From assembly GCA_036971475.1 (NCBI GenBank), contig JBAIZL010000006.1, positions 8,783,156 through 8,847,155 on the forward strand: a stretch of 64,000 nt of DNA, given 5' to 3'. The notes below the pieces were generated by a model. The model was not told the DNA's origin and made no database searches. It saw only the letters and a list, made by a program, of their open reading frames with translations. Numbering within the stretch: the first letter of the stretch is position 1; every line of letters begins with the position of its first letter. The DNA comes from Prosapia bicincta. Taxonomy: Eukaryota > Arthropoda > Insecta > Hemiptera > Cercopidae. A program made the position numbers and the translations under genes. Below, one piece after another: positions 11,872 to 22,700 of this stretch.

Positions 11872-13610
11872 TAGGTGTCAAAAAAACGTAAAGTTAAAGA
11901 AGAAAGACAGTGTTTTCAAGATAAGTGGACGGAGTTATATTTTGTTATTGAATATCAATATAAGGCAACTTGCCTTATTTGCCAAGAAACTATTGGTGTG
12001 ATGAAAGATTTGAATTGAAAAAGACATTATGAATCAAAGCATTCAAAAATATATAGCAATTTTACTGCCCAAATGAGAAAAGACAGAGTAAACTATTTGA
12101 AAAAGAAATTATCAAGTCAAGAAAATCTGTTCAAAAATGCTAGTAAAAACTCGGAATCAGTAGTTACAGCAAGTTTCGAAATTTCTAAAATATGAATAAA
12201 ACCTTTTGCAGATGGAGAATTAGTTAAGAAATGTTTATTGGCCGTAGCTGATATTTTATTTCCGTATAAAACTCAATTAGTTTCACAGATTAGCCTAAGC
12301 CGAATGACAATAGGTTGTAGAGTGGAAGATATGTCAACCTATATTGAAAATTCTTTGAAACAGAGAATCTCCAAATTCATTTGGTTTTCGATCGCGTTGG
12401 ACGAAACTGTTGACATTTCAGATACAGCCCAGCTTGCTATTTTGTACGAAGCGTTGACACAGATTTTAACATCACTGAAGAGCTATTAAAATTGATTCTA
12501 TGAAGAACACAACGACAGGTTTCGATATTTACCAGAACACAATTAAAGTTTTCGAAAGTTTTGAATTGAAAGTGCGTATTGATTGAATTGTGCCGTGTAG
12601 CAACTGAGGCACTCCATCAATGATTGAGAAAAACAAAGTTTTAGTGTCATACCTTGATAAAGACTGTAGTTTATATTAAATGAGCTCATAACTTTTCACT
12701 GTCTTCTTCATAGGCAAAATTTGTACGCGAAATCATTACAGATGGATCGTGTTATCAAAGTTGTTACTAAAGTTGTAAATACTATTCGTAGGAAAGGACT
12801 TTATTGCCAACTCAAAGAATATCTCGTTTATATCGATAGTGAATTCAACGATGATTTAATATACCCATATTCGGTGGTTGAGTGCAGGCAAAGTTTAAAG
12901 GAGAGTGTTTAATCTTCGTAAAGAAATTGATATTTTTTCTTTGGTCGTGGTATTACAGTATTCTAATTTAAAAATAGAGACTGGTTATATGAATTAGCAT
13001 TTTATGTTGATTTTAAACATCATATGACTAATTGAACTTCAAGGCAAAGGACAGTTTAATTTACTCGTCTGTGAGTCTTATAAGAGCGTTTGAAAAGAAG
13101 TTGTCAGTGTGGGGCACGCCCAAATGGGAAATGAAGTTCTGGTTAACTTCCCTTCGCTTATTGAGATAAATTCCACAGATGCTGATAACACCTTGGACTT
13201 CGCGAAATATAGCAAAATAATACAATGATTGAAGAAAGGTTTTGAAAACAGATTTCATGATCTTAATAAATTTGAAAAGTTATTTGAAATCTCTGCATCG
13301 CCGTTCAGTGTTGATTGTATGAATGCACCAATATTCAAATGGAACTTATTGATCTGCAGCACATGATTCAGTTGAAGTTAAAATTCTGTGAAACTGCATT
13401 ATTAGATTTCTACAAAAATTACTTGCCTGGAGAACTGGTTAATCTGTGAAAGATTTTTTTTTAATTTCGTCTTTGTTCGGTAATACTTTCATTTGTGAGC
13501 ATGTGTTTTCGTTGATGAAATCTAACGATTTTAAAGCTTGTACGCGTTAAACTGACATTCACTTGGAATCAACATTAAAAATATTAACTAAAAACATAGT
13601 CATTGAATGA
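11872..13610 (+). pseudogene. hAT transposase remnant (ZBED5/GTF2IRD2-like)
   Basis: Read across several frames, the plus strand encodes the full order of this hAT subfamily. It starts near 11873 with a lysine-rich N-terminus. A BED-type zinc finger follows (CLIC, then H-x4-H around 11960-12035). Next is the catalytic-domain start (PFADGELVKKCLL, SLSRMT) and the signature ALDETVDISDTAQLAI at 12397-12446. An MKNTTTGFDIY-like segment comes near 12500, then KVVTKVVNTIR near 12750 and a YTHIRWLS match near 12865. The end matches the C-terminal dimerisation region (FYKNYLPGEL, then a CEHVFSLMKS-like match). Stops at 12018 and 12193, more stops downstream and frameshifts after 12480 make it non-functional. 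The family normally encodes about 600 residues, so the length fits one nearly full-length dead copy. Confidence 0.85.
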
Positions 13611-14007
13611 ACATAGTCATCAAAAGAAAAAGTGTAAAATTTCCCACTAAAATAAACACTTTTTAGAATTCATTTCAAGTTTTTTAATTTTCAAGTTAAA
13701 CGTTGTTTTATGATTTAAATACTTTTTTAGTATGATTATTAAGTGTAGTAAACTTTATATACTTGCTACAAATATCAACATTGTAACATTAAATAGATAG
13801 AGAATTTGATGTCAGGATACGTTGTTACAAGTATGTACGCTATCATAAATTATAAATTAGCTGTGTATGTATGGGATGTGGGCTTACATTATAATTTAAA
13901 ATGCTATTTTATTTGAAAGTTAACCACAACTAGATAAGACGTATTTAATTGTTGAACTCGAGAAATTTTAATCCTGCGGCCCGGCTCAAGAAAAATGAAC
14001 ACTTGAT

Positions 14008-14042
14008 TGTGCCCCCTGTTCCAAAAAGGTTGAGCACCCCTG
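14008..14042 (+). repeat. Probable 3' terminal inverted repeat of the hAT element
   Basis: Read on the minus strand this begins CAGGGGTGCTCAACCTTTTT, the typical form of hAT ends. ATCTACAG at 14043-14050 would be the 8-bp target duplication. I could not find the matching 5' end, so the left boundary of the element is unknown. Confidence 0.6.
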
Positions 14043-14050
14043 ATCTACAG

Positions 14051-15400
14051 TGTAGTACGTGAAACCTATACCCCCACGAAACCAACCTCAGACTCAGTCC
14101 GGGTGACTACCGTCAGGCTTGGTGCTACGACCCATAGTACCAGTATGTAATGATCATCGATTTTGCTGTAAGGCCTAAATTAGCAACCGGTCCGCCCCAA
14201 GGACGGGACGAACTGCAACCAAGGACAGCGGCTCGACCAGAACTACTATCGGGACCAGTAGAACCTTCCAAATGACCAGATTTCCGTACCTATATATATA
14301 TATATATAGGTACATATATACATATATACCTATATACATATATATATATATATATATTCCGTACCTATATATATTAGGTGGCCTTACCTAAAAACTGGAT
14401 CCCCAGACGGGTGATGTCGAATTGGACCCACGGTGTGTAAGGGCCGTAAAAACGACGGTTGAATTGGGCCCATACGTCTACAATCATGACCTACAAAATG
14501 AAATGCTCGCATCCACCTTAGCTTTAAATACATTCAAACATCCAGATGCTTGGCTAAGGTCAGATGGTGATCAAACATCTGTTTTAGACGATTGAAACAT
14601 CTCGTTTTTACATCAATATAAATAGTACAAAAAATGATAAAAATCCCCTGGACACGCCATTGTCAGGGGGCCATTGGAACGGTTCAGCATGTCACCATTA
14701 TAAGGTTAACAAAAACGGACACGTAATGGAATGCTCGCTTGACCTGGAGAGCTCTACGTTATGGGTAGGATTATTCGTAAGTTTAAGTAATAATTAAAAA
14801 ATGAAAGTACGGTATATTTAATGAATTTTATATTTCTTTAAGGTTTAGTAAAGTTTTATTGTATTTATTTGCTTCCATTATGTTTTAGTTTTTTTTCTCT
14901 CGTACATTACAAAAAAAACCAATGTCTGATCAATTAACAAAACTATTGTGTCCCACTGGCCAAGGGCCTATTCAACTCCGACTCTTTGAGGGTTGACGGT
15001 AATCCGCTTAGAGATGTTTTGACCGTGGGCCCAGTTCGACCGTTTCCCACCCTCGGACTGGTCGGACCCCAACCATCAGACCTTGAGAACAGTAAGCTCA
15101 TACAAAACAAAACTATTGCTCCACAAGTCAAATTGATTTTTGTCAACAAAAAAAAAAGAACTATTTGTTAAGAGCTAGGCGACACTACATCCCTTTTAAC
15201 AAAACAAAAAATGCAAATCATCTATGTTAAATGTTGCTCTTTTCGCACAAAATAATGCAGTTAATATTTTTAACTGACTTTTTATACGGACAGATATTTT
15301 TTACATCACCAGATATTTATATAAAACATTTCTTAAATTCCTTCTATTATAGATAATATTCCTTCTATTATAATGTTTCCTTCTATTAGCTCACAATCTC

Positions 15401-15402
<2 letters not shown>
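14051..15402. other. Mosaic of GC-richer inserts and TA repeats
   Basis: GC-rich blocks at 14070-14280, 14390-14500 and 14950-15090 alternate with AT-rich DNA and short (TA)n at 14290-14356. No protein match is recognised. The end near 15355-15402 repeats TTCCTTCTATTA three times, the 3' tip of the SINE-like repeats. Confidence 0.4.

Positions 15403-15467
<65 letters not shown>
15403..15467. repeat. (TA)n microsatellite
   Basis: About 64 bp of TA dinucleotides between a SINE-like tip and the left end of the PLE fragment. Confidence 0.95.
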
Positions 15468-15471
<4 letters not shown>

Positions 15472-15551
15472 TATGGTGATATGTTTTCTTGTAATATAGT
15501 TAATAAATTTAAAATATTTCAAGAACTAGAATACTTTTAACACATATATTA

Positions 15552-15595
15552 TTCAAAACTTTTCGCCGATAAAAGAGTAACAGCATCTTCAGGAA
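15552..15595 (-). ncRNA. Hammerhead ribozyme motif, type I, family A
   Basis: Stem I UUC/GAA, core CUGAAGA, extra U, helix II GCUGUUA/UAUCGGC with one U-U mismatch, GAA, helix III AAGUUU (imperfect palindrome), U at the cleavage position. It overlaps the end of the PLE reading frame. Confidence 0.65.
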
Positions 15596-16297
15596 AATAA
15601 TTATGTAAACTTTTTTCAGCTTTTGTCATAATAAAATCATTAGTTTGTAATTTTTGTTTAATTTTATAAATTTGCCAGTATTTTTTTATGTGTGTATGAT
15701 TAGGTTTGTTATTTTTAACTAACTTTATTATTTCATGGGATGTTTTTATTTGCATATTCTCTTGTTCTTCTTTTAATACTTTGATCGCCAGTTCAGTATC
15801 TATTATTATAGTATCGATATTTCTTTTCATATCTTTTTTGAGTTGATTGTATTATTTTCTAAAATTGTTATTTCATTTTGGCTAAATATTGTATTTGTTA
15901 AATTAACAAAATTGGGGTGAAAATTATGATGTTGTGTGATTAATTCAGTATTTTTTATCCTTGTTCATTTTTAATATATCTAGTTTTTTTGTTAGAGTGT
16001 TCATTTTTCTTTGTGTATATATAAAAAGAAGGATATTAATATTAATACATTTTTCTTCTCATTTTGTTTTATCAATAAAAAATGCTACTTTTAAATGTAA
16101 TTTATAAATCTCAATAAATATTTCATTTTGTTTCTTATATAAAAATTTGATTTAATTTCTAATTCACAAACTTTCTGCTTGTTTACATGTTTTTGTGCCA
16201 CATTACTTTTATTTTTAATATTAATTTGTGCATATTTAGGAACAATATTATTAAAAATACATTGTTTGTTAAAAAATATATTACAATTAGTTTTCAT
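15580..16297 (-). pseudogene. Penelope-like element N-terminal coding remnant
   Basis: Minus-strand frames read, in order: an ATG at 16297; IFNNIVPKYAQINIKNKS; a middle segment HPNFVNLTNTIFSQNEITIL near 15860-15920; and KLQTNDFIMTKAEKS near 15605-15660. These match the conserved N-terminal landmarks of PLE polyproteins: an IPKY-type motif, the NLT...FS..E motif, and the N-D-x-I-I-T-K-A-D-K-G motif just before the reverse transcriptase, here with E and S replacing D and G. Stops and frameshifts separate the segments. The reverse transcriptase itself is missing, because the frame runs straight into the ribozyme-bearing end. Identification rests on motif recognition, not on a search. Confidence 0.7.
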
Positions 16298-16342
16298 TAA
16301 TTAAATTTTACGTTTCATTTTTACATGTTATTCACAGTTATT

Positions 16343-16386
16343 TTCCTGAAGATGCTGGTACTGTTTTATCGGCGAAAAGCTTTGAA
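16343..16386 (+). ncRNA. Hammerhead ribozyme motif, type I, family A
   Basis: Stem I UUC/GAA (16343-16345 with 16384-16386), core CUGAAGA (16346-16352), extra U, helix II GCUGGUA/UAUCGGC (seven pairs with G.U), GAA (16374-16376), palindromic helix III AAGCUU (16377-16382), U at 16383 before the cleavage point. All core bases are intact. Confidence 0.75.
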
Positions 16387-16434
16387 TAATATATGTATTA
16401 AAAGTATTCTTGTTTCTGAAAAATTTTTAATTTA

Positions 16435-16439
<5 letters not shown>

Positions 16440-16478
<39 letters not shown>

Positions 16479-16482
16479 TAAA

Positions 16483-16527
<45 letters not shown>

Positions 16528-16530
16528 TAT
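16440..16530. repeat. (TA)n microsatellites
   Basis: Two TA tracts (about 16440-16474 and 16487-16521) at the right end of the PLE fragment. Confidence 0.95.
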
Positions 16531-16836
16531 ATATTGTGGTAATTATTTGATTTTACTTATCGTTTACCATAGTTATTTATTTATTAAATTCCTTCTATTA
16601 GCTCACGCTCTCCTGATATAGTTCTTGCACAAATTTTCAATCGTTAATAAAATATATTTGTATTCATCCAATCAAGATCAAACTAATTTTTCAACCGATG
16701 TTAACACAGTTGTTTCAAATATTTAATCAATTATCAATGTATAAACATTGGGGGTTCTAACCCGGATTCGAACTGAGTATCTTCATAGTAATAAATGAAA
16801 CCTCTTTACCACAAATAAGTTTTTTTTTAATTTAAA

Positions 16837-16879
16837 ACCTCATATACATTTCAATTGCATAGCAAACATCTTCAGAGGT
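16837..16879 (-). ncRNA. Hammerhead motif, family B, cleavage base lost
   Basis: Stem I ACCU/AGGU, core CUGAAGA, extra U, helix II GUUUGC/GCAAUU, GAA, helix III AUGUAUAU, but G at the position that must be A, C or U. Expected to be inactive. Confidence 0.5.
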
Positions 16880-16932
16880 ATTTTAATTGTATTTTATACA
16901 ATAATAAAATATGGGTATTTTTATTGTAAATT

Positions 16933-16975
16933 ACCTCTGAAGATGATTGCTGTGCAATTGAAATGTACATAAGGT
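16933..16975 (+). ncRNA. Hammerhead ribozyme motif, type I, family B
   Basis: Stem I ACCU/AGGU (16933-16936 with 16972-16975), core CUGAAGA (16937-16943), extra U, helix II GAUUGC/GCAAUU with a terminal G.U, GAA, palindromic helix III AUGUACAU (16963-16970), A at 16971 before the cleavage point. The core is intact. Confidence 0.7.
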
Positions 16976-17489
16976 TTTAAATTTTAATAAAACTCATTTG
17001 TGGTAAAGAGGTTTCATTTATTATTAAATATTACGCCACAGTTGCTTCATACAGTTATGAGTATCTTTATGTTCAGAGTTTAGTGCTTTTGGCACTGAGC
17101 CAACTTCCCCATAGCTAGAAGTGTACATCTCAAAGAAGTATATGAATTTCTCTTTTGCTCCACTCTAGTTGTTGTCGAAATCCCCATTGTAAAACTTATA
17201 ATGGTTGCCATGGCTACCAGACAATATCATAAATAATCCTCAAGGATTAAAAATGAATAAAACGAATAAAACAAGCATACAAACTGGATTAACGGTATCG
17301 AACCTTACTTCAAAAACAGACCATGCGAAAGGAAAGCGAAAAGAAACTACAATACAACGCAAGCGACAAAAAAAAAGAAAGCGTTGCTGTATTGTCAAAA
17401 ATAAACAAACAAGCAAAAATAGTCCAACACCATATGGAAAGGAAAATGGAAAATTTCAAGGAAATTGGCTTTCAATTTTGCCACTTAAT

Positions 17490-19396
17490 ATTGTTATTCT
17501 GACATATGTACATAGATATTTATATTAGTTGTAATTATAAAATAAAAAGAAACTAAAGTTCAATTTCCCTTTGTTGACATAATAGAAATTGATTTAATTT
17601 TTTTTATATTACTTGTTTTTCATTCAACACCACTTTTTGTACACCTTTTGGTTGTTAACAACCAAAGAGCAATTCCAATCTCCTCAAATTACTAAAATTT
17701 CATCTCAAATTAACGCAACACAACAGCGCTCTCAGGTTCTAATACCTTAAACACTACCGCTTTAACACTCTACCACGTTAACACGCAATCGCTTTAACGT
17801 GTTCAATGTCACACAATAGGCTGCTTTCAATTTAATACTACCACATTCTGACTCAACTTCCCACCCCTTGAGGATTTCATCCTCAAACCTACCACATCCC
17901 ACAAAGATCAAGGAGAACGTCTCTCCCATCCGCATCCTCCGACATTAGTCACTGATCCGGTACCGACTCCGAGGCGCCGGAATCGACTTTGATGCTTCGT
18001 CTATGAGCGCCTATGACGGTCGACCATCTGAAAGCTATGCCTCAACCAAATCAGGATAAAACAATCAAAACCATAATAACTTAAACCAAGAAGCCAAGTA
18101 CAATATTTAAATGTAAATAAACCATCACAAAAACCTCTGGAGCGATTTTTCGAACACCAGCCTATGTCACTATAAAGCTAATTAAACATTGTATAGCTGT
18201 AAATGTATGTACAAAGGAACAGTAAGTCACAGGAGCGAAACAGCCGAGGTCTGATTCTAATGGCATCAATACATTTTACAGCCTTCTTGATCCTCCGGCG
18301 TTATCAAGAAGTAGGACGATCATATATTTAATTAATTTGTGCGACTTCCGTTTTAAACAAATTTTGTTTTAAACCTGACAGATTCAGATATTAAGCTTTT
18401 TTTAAAGCGAAATACAATTTATTTCTGTCCAGAGAGTCTGTCCACGTCACTTTATTGGAATTCCTTTTCTCCGCATTTTATTAAACGTGTTTTATTTATA
18501 AAAGGGGAGGAATGTATTTCATATGGAACGTCAGACAACAATAAAAGGGTAAGAAGTTCGGTTTATTAAAGAACTTATTCTATACATATACAGTAAATCT
18601 TATTCGCTGATTTGTTACAATGGATGAGTTACGTTTGAACACAAAGGTGATAAGCTTACATAGTTATCTCTAAGTACAAATCATACCCATTACGGAATAT
18701 TTAGAAATTACCAATATTTAGAAAATAACTAAATTACCTCTATTATTATTGCTTTTAATTTGATTTGCACGGTACTCCATCACAACAAAACAATTAGGGT
18801 GCTGGGACAATCCACAGATGGATACCTTCAAACGTAATTAAATAGGGCCTGATAGGTAAATTTAATTACTAATTATAGCTTTATTTATTACTAAATCAGT
18901 ATAATAACCTTTAAATACTAAGTAAATAAAGTAATTCAACAAGATACCTAATTAAAACAGTGGTGGAAAGTACAGTGACTTACGACTTGAAGTCTTTACA
19001 GTAGACAAGGACATATAAAAACGAAATGTAATGGAAAACAGTGTCTAGAGGAGATGCTGTATATACATATTATAGGATCATGTAAGAACGGATAGAAACA
19101 AAGAAATAATAAATGTAGAGACGTTATTTATAGACACAATAGGAAGTAAGCTGGTACACCAATAGATTACTTATGATCCAAGAATGATCCGAGACGATAG
19201 ATTACCATTAAAACTTGGAAACCGATCCCAAAAAGTCTAAGAAGAAAAGGAAGACTGAAAATCATGATTTAATGTGATGAGAATAGCTATGGACAGAAAA
19301 AAAAGTAGAAGAAGAATCATGGTTAAACGAAAAACAATCGCGTTCGAATTGCAATAACTGTAAACTGTCAATAATGCTCTGTAATAAAGGCGATGG

Positions 19397-19397
<1 letters not shown>
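17490..19397. other. No recognised gene; possible LTR retrotransposon trace
   Basis: On the minus strand near 17862-17890 the phrase TTGAGGATGAAATCCTCAAG followed by GGGTGGGAAG resembles the coding end and purine tract found before the 3' LTR of some insect Gypsy elements. TTGAGTCAG, which follows, could start an LTR. No coding domain supports it. The rest, including 18000-19390, shows nothing recognised. Confidence 0.25.
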
Positions 19398-19471
<74 letters not shown>

Positions 19472-19476
19472 TGTGT

Positions 19477-19553
<77 letters not shown>
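19398..19553. repeat. (GT)n microsatellite
   Basis: About 156 bp of TG/GT dinucleotides with two TA interruptions. Confidence 0.98.
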
Positions 19554-19554
<1 letters not shown>

Positions 19555-19775
19555 TTCAACATACAGCTAATTTATAACATATACAGTGGCAATATACTAG
19601 ACAATTAAAACGTTTCAATAAGAAATACGATATATTTAAAGATCGACAATAATATCGATATATGTGAAAACATTTCCTCATATGTATTATATTCCATTTA
19701 AAATTATTTAAACATAACCTCCAAAAATCTTTTCCAAAAGAGAAGAAGATAGTAGCGGTTAGCGTAAAACACCAG

Positions 19776-22700
19776 ATTTGGCTATTGGAAATCTTTGGGA
19801 CAGTCCTGTAGAGACAATGTACATTGATCTCGTGCACGAGCTCCACAGAGGTAGAGAGCTATATACTGTTACTCTAGCTATTTCTTACGCTATGACGTCA
19901 CGTTTTATCAATATACTACCACGTTTGGCTATCGGAAATTTTTGGGACAGTCCTGTAGAGAGATAATGTACATTGATCTCGTGCACGAGCTCCAGAGAGA
20001 TAGAGAGCTATATACTGTTACTCTAGCTATTTCTTACGCTATGACGTCACGTTTTATCAATATACTACCACGTTTGGCTATCGGAAATTTTTGGGACAGT
20101 CCTGTAGAGAGATAATGTACATTGATCTCGTGCACGAACGCCAGAGAGGTAGATAGCTATATACTGTTACTCTAGCTATTTCTTACGCTATGACGTCACG
20201 TTTTATCAATATACTACCACGTTTGGCTATCGGAAATCTTTGGGAGAGTCCTGTAGAGAGACAATGTACATTGATCTCGTGCACCAGCTCCACAGAGGTA
20301 GAGAGCTATATACTGTTACTCTAGTTATTTCTTACGCTATGACGTCACGTTTTATCAATATTCTACCACGTTTGGCTATCGGAAATCTTTGGGACAGTCC
20401 TGTAGAGACAATGTACATTGATCTCGTGCACGAGCTCCACAGAGGTAGAGAGCTATATACTGTTACTCTAGCTATTTCTTACGCTATGACGTCACGTTTT
20501 ATCAATATACTACCACGTTTGGCTATCGGAAATCTTTGGGCTAGTCCTGTAGAGAGACAATGTACATTGATCTCGTGCACGAGCTCCACAGAGGTAGAGA
20601 GCTATATACTGTTACTCTAGCTATTTCTTACGCTATGACGTCACGTTTTATCAATATACTACCACGTTTGGCTATCGGAAATTTTTGGGACAGTCCTGTA
20701 GAGAGATAATGTACATTGATCTCGTGCACGAGCTCCAGAGAGATAGAGAGCTATATACTGTTACTCTAGCTATTTCTTACGCTATGACGTCACGTTTTAT
20801 CAATATACTACCACGTTTGGCTATCGGAAATTTTTGGGACAGTCCTGTAGAGAGATAATGTACATTGATCTCGTGCACGAACGCCAGAGAGGTAGATAGC
20901 TATATACTGTTACTCTAGCTATTTCTTACGCTATGACGTCACGTTTTATCAATATACTACCACGTTTGGCTATCGGAAATCTTTGGGAGAGTCCTGTAGA
21001 GAGACAATGTACATTGATCCGTGCACCAGCTCCACAGAGGTAGAGAGCTATATACTGTTACTCTAGTTATTTCTTACGCTATGACGTCACGTTTTATCAA
21101 TATTCTACCACGTTTGGCTATCGGAAATCTTTGGGACAGTCCTGTAGAGACAATGTACATTGATCTCGTGCACGAGCTCCACAGAGGTAGAGAGCTATAT
21201 ACTGTTACTCTAGCTATTTCTTACGCTATGACGTCACGTTTTATCAATATACTACCACGTTTGGCTATCGGAAATCTTTGGGCTAGTCCTGTAGAGAGAC
21301 AATGTACATTGATCTCGTGCACGAGCTCCACAGAGGTAGAGAGCTATATACTGTTACTCTAGCTATTTCTTACGCTATGACGTCACGTTTTATCAATATA
21401 CTACCACGTTTGGCTATCGGAAATCTTTGGGACAGTCCTGTAAAGACAATGTACATTGATCTCGTGCACGAGCTCCAGAGAGGTAGAGAACTACATACTG
21501 TTACTCAAGCTATTTTATACGCTATGACGTCACGTTTTATCAATATACTACCACGTTTGGCTATCGGAAATCTTTGGGACAGTCCTATAGAGAGACAATG
21601 TGCATTGCTCTCGTGCACGATCTCCAGAGAGGTAGAGAGCTATATACTGTTACTCTAGCTATTTCTTACGCTATGACGTCACGTTTTATCAATATTCTAC
21701 CACGTTTGGCTATCGGAAATCTTTGGGACAGTCCTGTAGAGAGACAATGTACATTGATCTCGTGCACGAACGCCAGAGAGGTAGAGAGCTATTACTGTTA
21801 TTCAATCTATTTCTTACGCTATGACGTCACGTTTTATCAATATACTACCACGTTTGGCTATCGGAAATCTTTGGGACAGTCCTGTAAAGACAATGTACAT
21901 TGATCTCGTGCACGAGCTCCAGAGAGGTAGAGAACTATATACTGTTACTCAAGCTATTTTATACGCTATGACGTCACGTTTTATCAATATACTACCACGT
22001 TTGGCTATCGGAAATCTTTGGGACAGTCCTATAGAGAGACAATGTGCATTGCTCTCGTGCACAAGCTCCAGAGAGGTAGAGGGCTATATACTGTTACTCT
22101 AGCTATTTCTTACGCTATGACGTCACGTTTTATCAATACACTACCACGTTTGGCTATTGGAAATTTTTGGGACAGTCCTGTAGAGACAATGTACATTGAT
22201 CTCGTGCACGAGCTTTAGAGAGGTAGAGAGCTATATACTGTTACTCTAGCTATTTCTTACGCTATGACGTCACGTTTTATCAATATACTACCACGTTTGG
22301 CTATCGGAAATCTTTGGGACAGTCCTGTAGAGACAATGTACATTGATCTCGTGCACGAGCTCCACAGAGGTAGAGAGCTATATACTGTTACTCTAGCTAT
22401 TTCTTACGCTATGACGTCACGTTTTATCAATATACTACCACGTTTGGCTATCGGAAATTTTTGGGACAGTCCTGTAGAGAGATAATGTACATTGATCTCG
22501 TGCACGAGCTCCAGAGTGATAGAGAGCTATATACTGTTACTCTAGCTATTTCTTACGCTATGACGTCACGTTTTATCAATATACTACCACGTTTGGCTAT
22601 CGGAAATTTTTGGGACAGTCCTGTAGAGAGATAATGTACATTGATCTCGTGCACGAGCTCCAGAGAGATAGAGAGCTATATACTGTTACTCTAGCTATTT

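Larger units (their letters stand above)
15468..16439 (-). mobile_element. PLE fragment with inverted ribozyme-bearing ends
   Basis: Left and right ends form an inverted repeat of about 110 bp. Each end carries TTCAAAGCTTTTCGCCGATA or a near copy and a hammerhead core pointing outward (minus strand at the left, plus strand at the right). Between them the minus strand encodes a decayed PLE N-terminal region. Both sides are bordered by (TA)n. This copy links the small palindromic elements of the window to a coding PLE. Confidence 0.75.
16788..17060. mobile_element. Palindromic family B element with target-site duplication
   Basis: Inverted arms start with AAATGAAACCTCTTTACCAC and end with its mirror. 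A ribozyme motif lies in each arm. The right end ATTACGCCACAGTTGCTTCA is shared with the element at 31691-31935. TGAGTATCTTCAT (from 16774) and TGAGTATCTTTAT (from 17060) flank it as a near-perfect duplication of about 12-13 bp. Confidence 0.75.
16588..17480 (-). mobile_element. SINE-like repeat, type 2, split by an insertion
   Basis: Minus-strand copy. The 3' tip AATTCCTTCTATTAGCTCAC starts near 16588, followed by the shared hairpin module and a tRNA-like region. There, AGTTCGAATCCGGG on the minus strand at 16753-16778 resembles a pol III B box, and TTGGCTCAGTGCC near 17090-17110 resembles an A box. The copy is interrupted at 16788 by a family B palindromic element and resumes at about 17061. 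The rest (GGTTGCCATGGCTACC on plus, about 17200) matches the body of the copies at 4.1 and 39.3 kb. The 107-codon open frame at 17205-17528 is not conserved in other copies. Confidence 0.65.

Noticed and set aside
16741..17110. A functional tRNA gene
   Set aside because: A-box-like and B-box-like motifs are present, but no cloverleaf can be formed. It is a tRNA-like part of a SINE-like repeat, split by an insertion.
17700..18060. Gypsy-type LTR retrotransposon
   Set aside because: Only a short phrase resembling a coding end and purine tract was seen. No protease, reverse transcriptase or integrase trace and no second LTR.
19368..19577. Cys-Val or His-Thr repeat proteins
   Set aside because: Translations of the (GT)n microsatellite.
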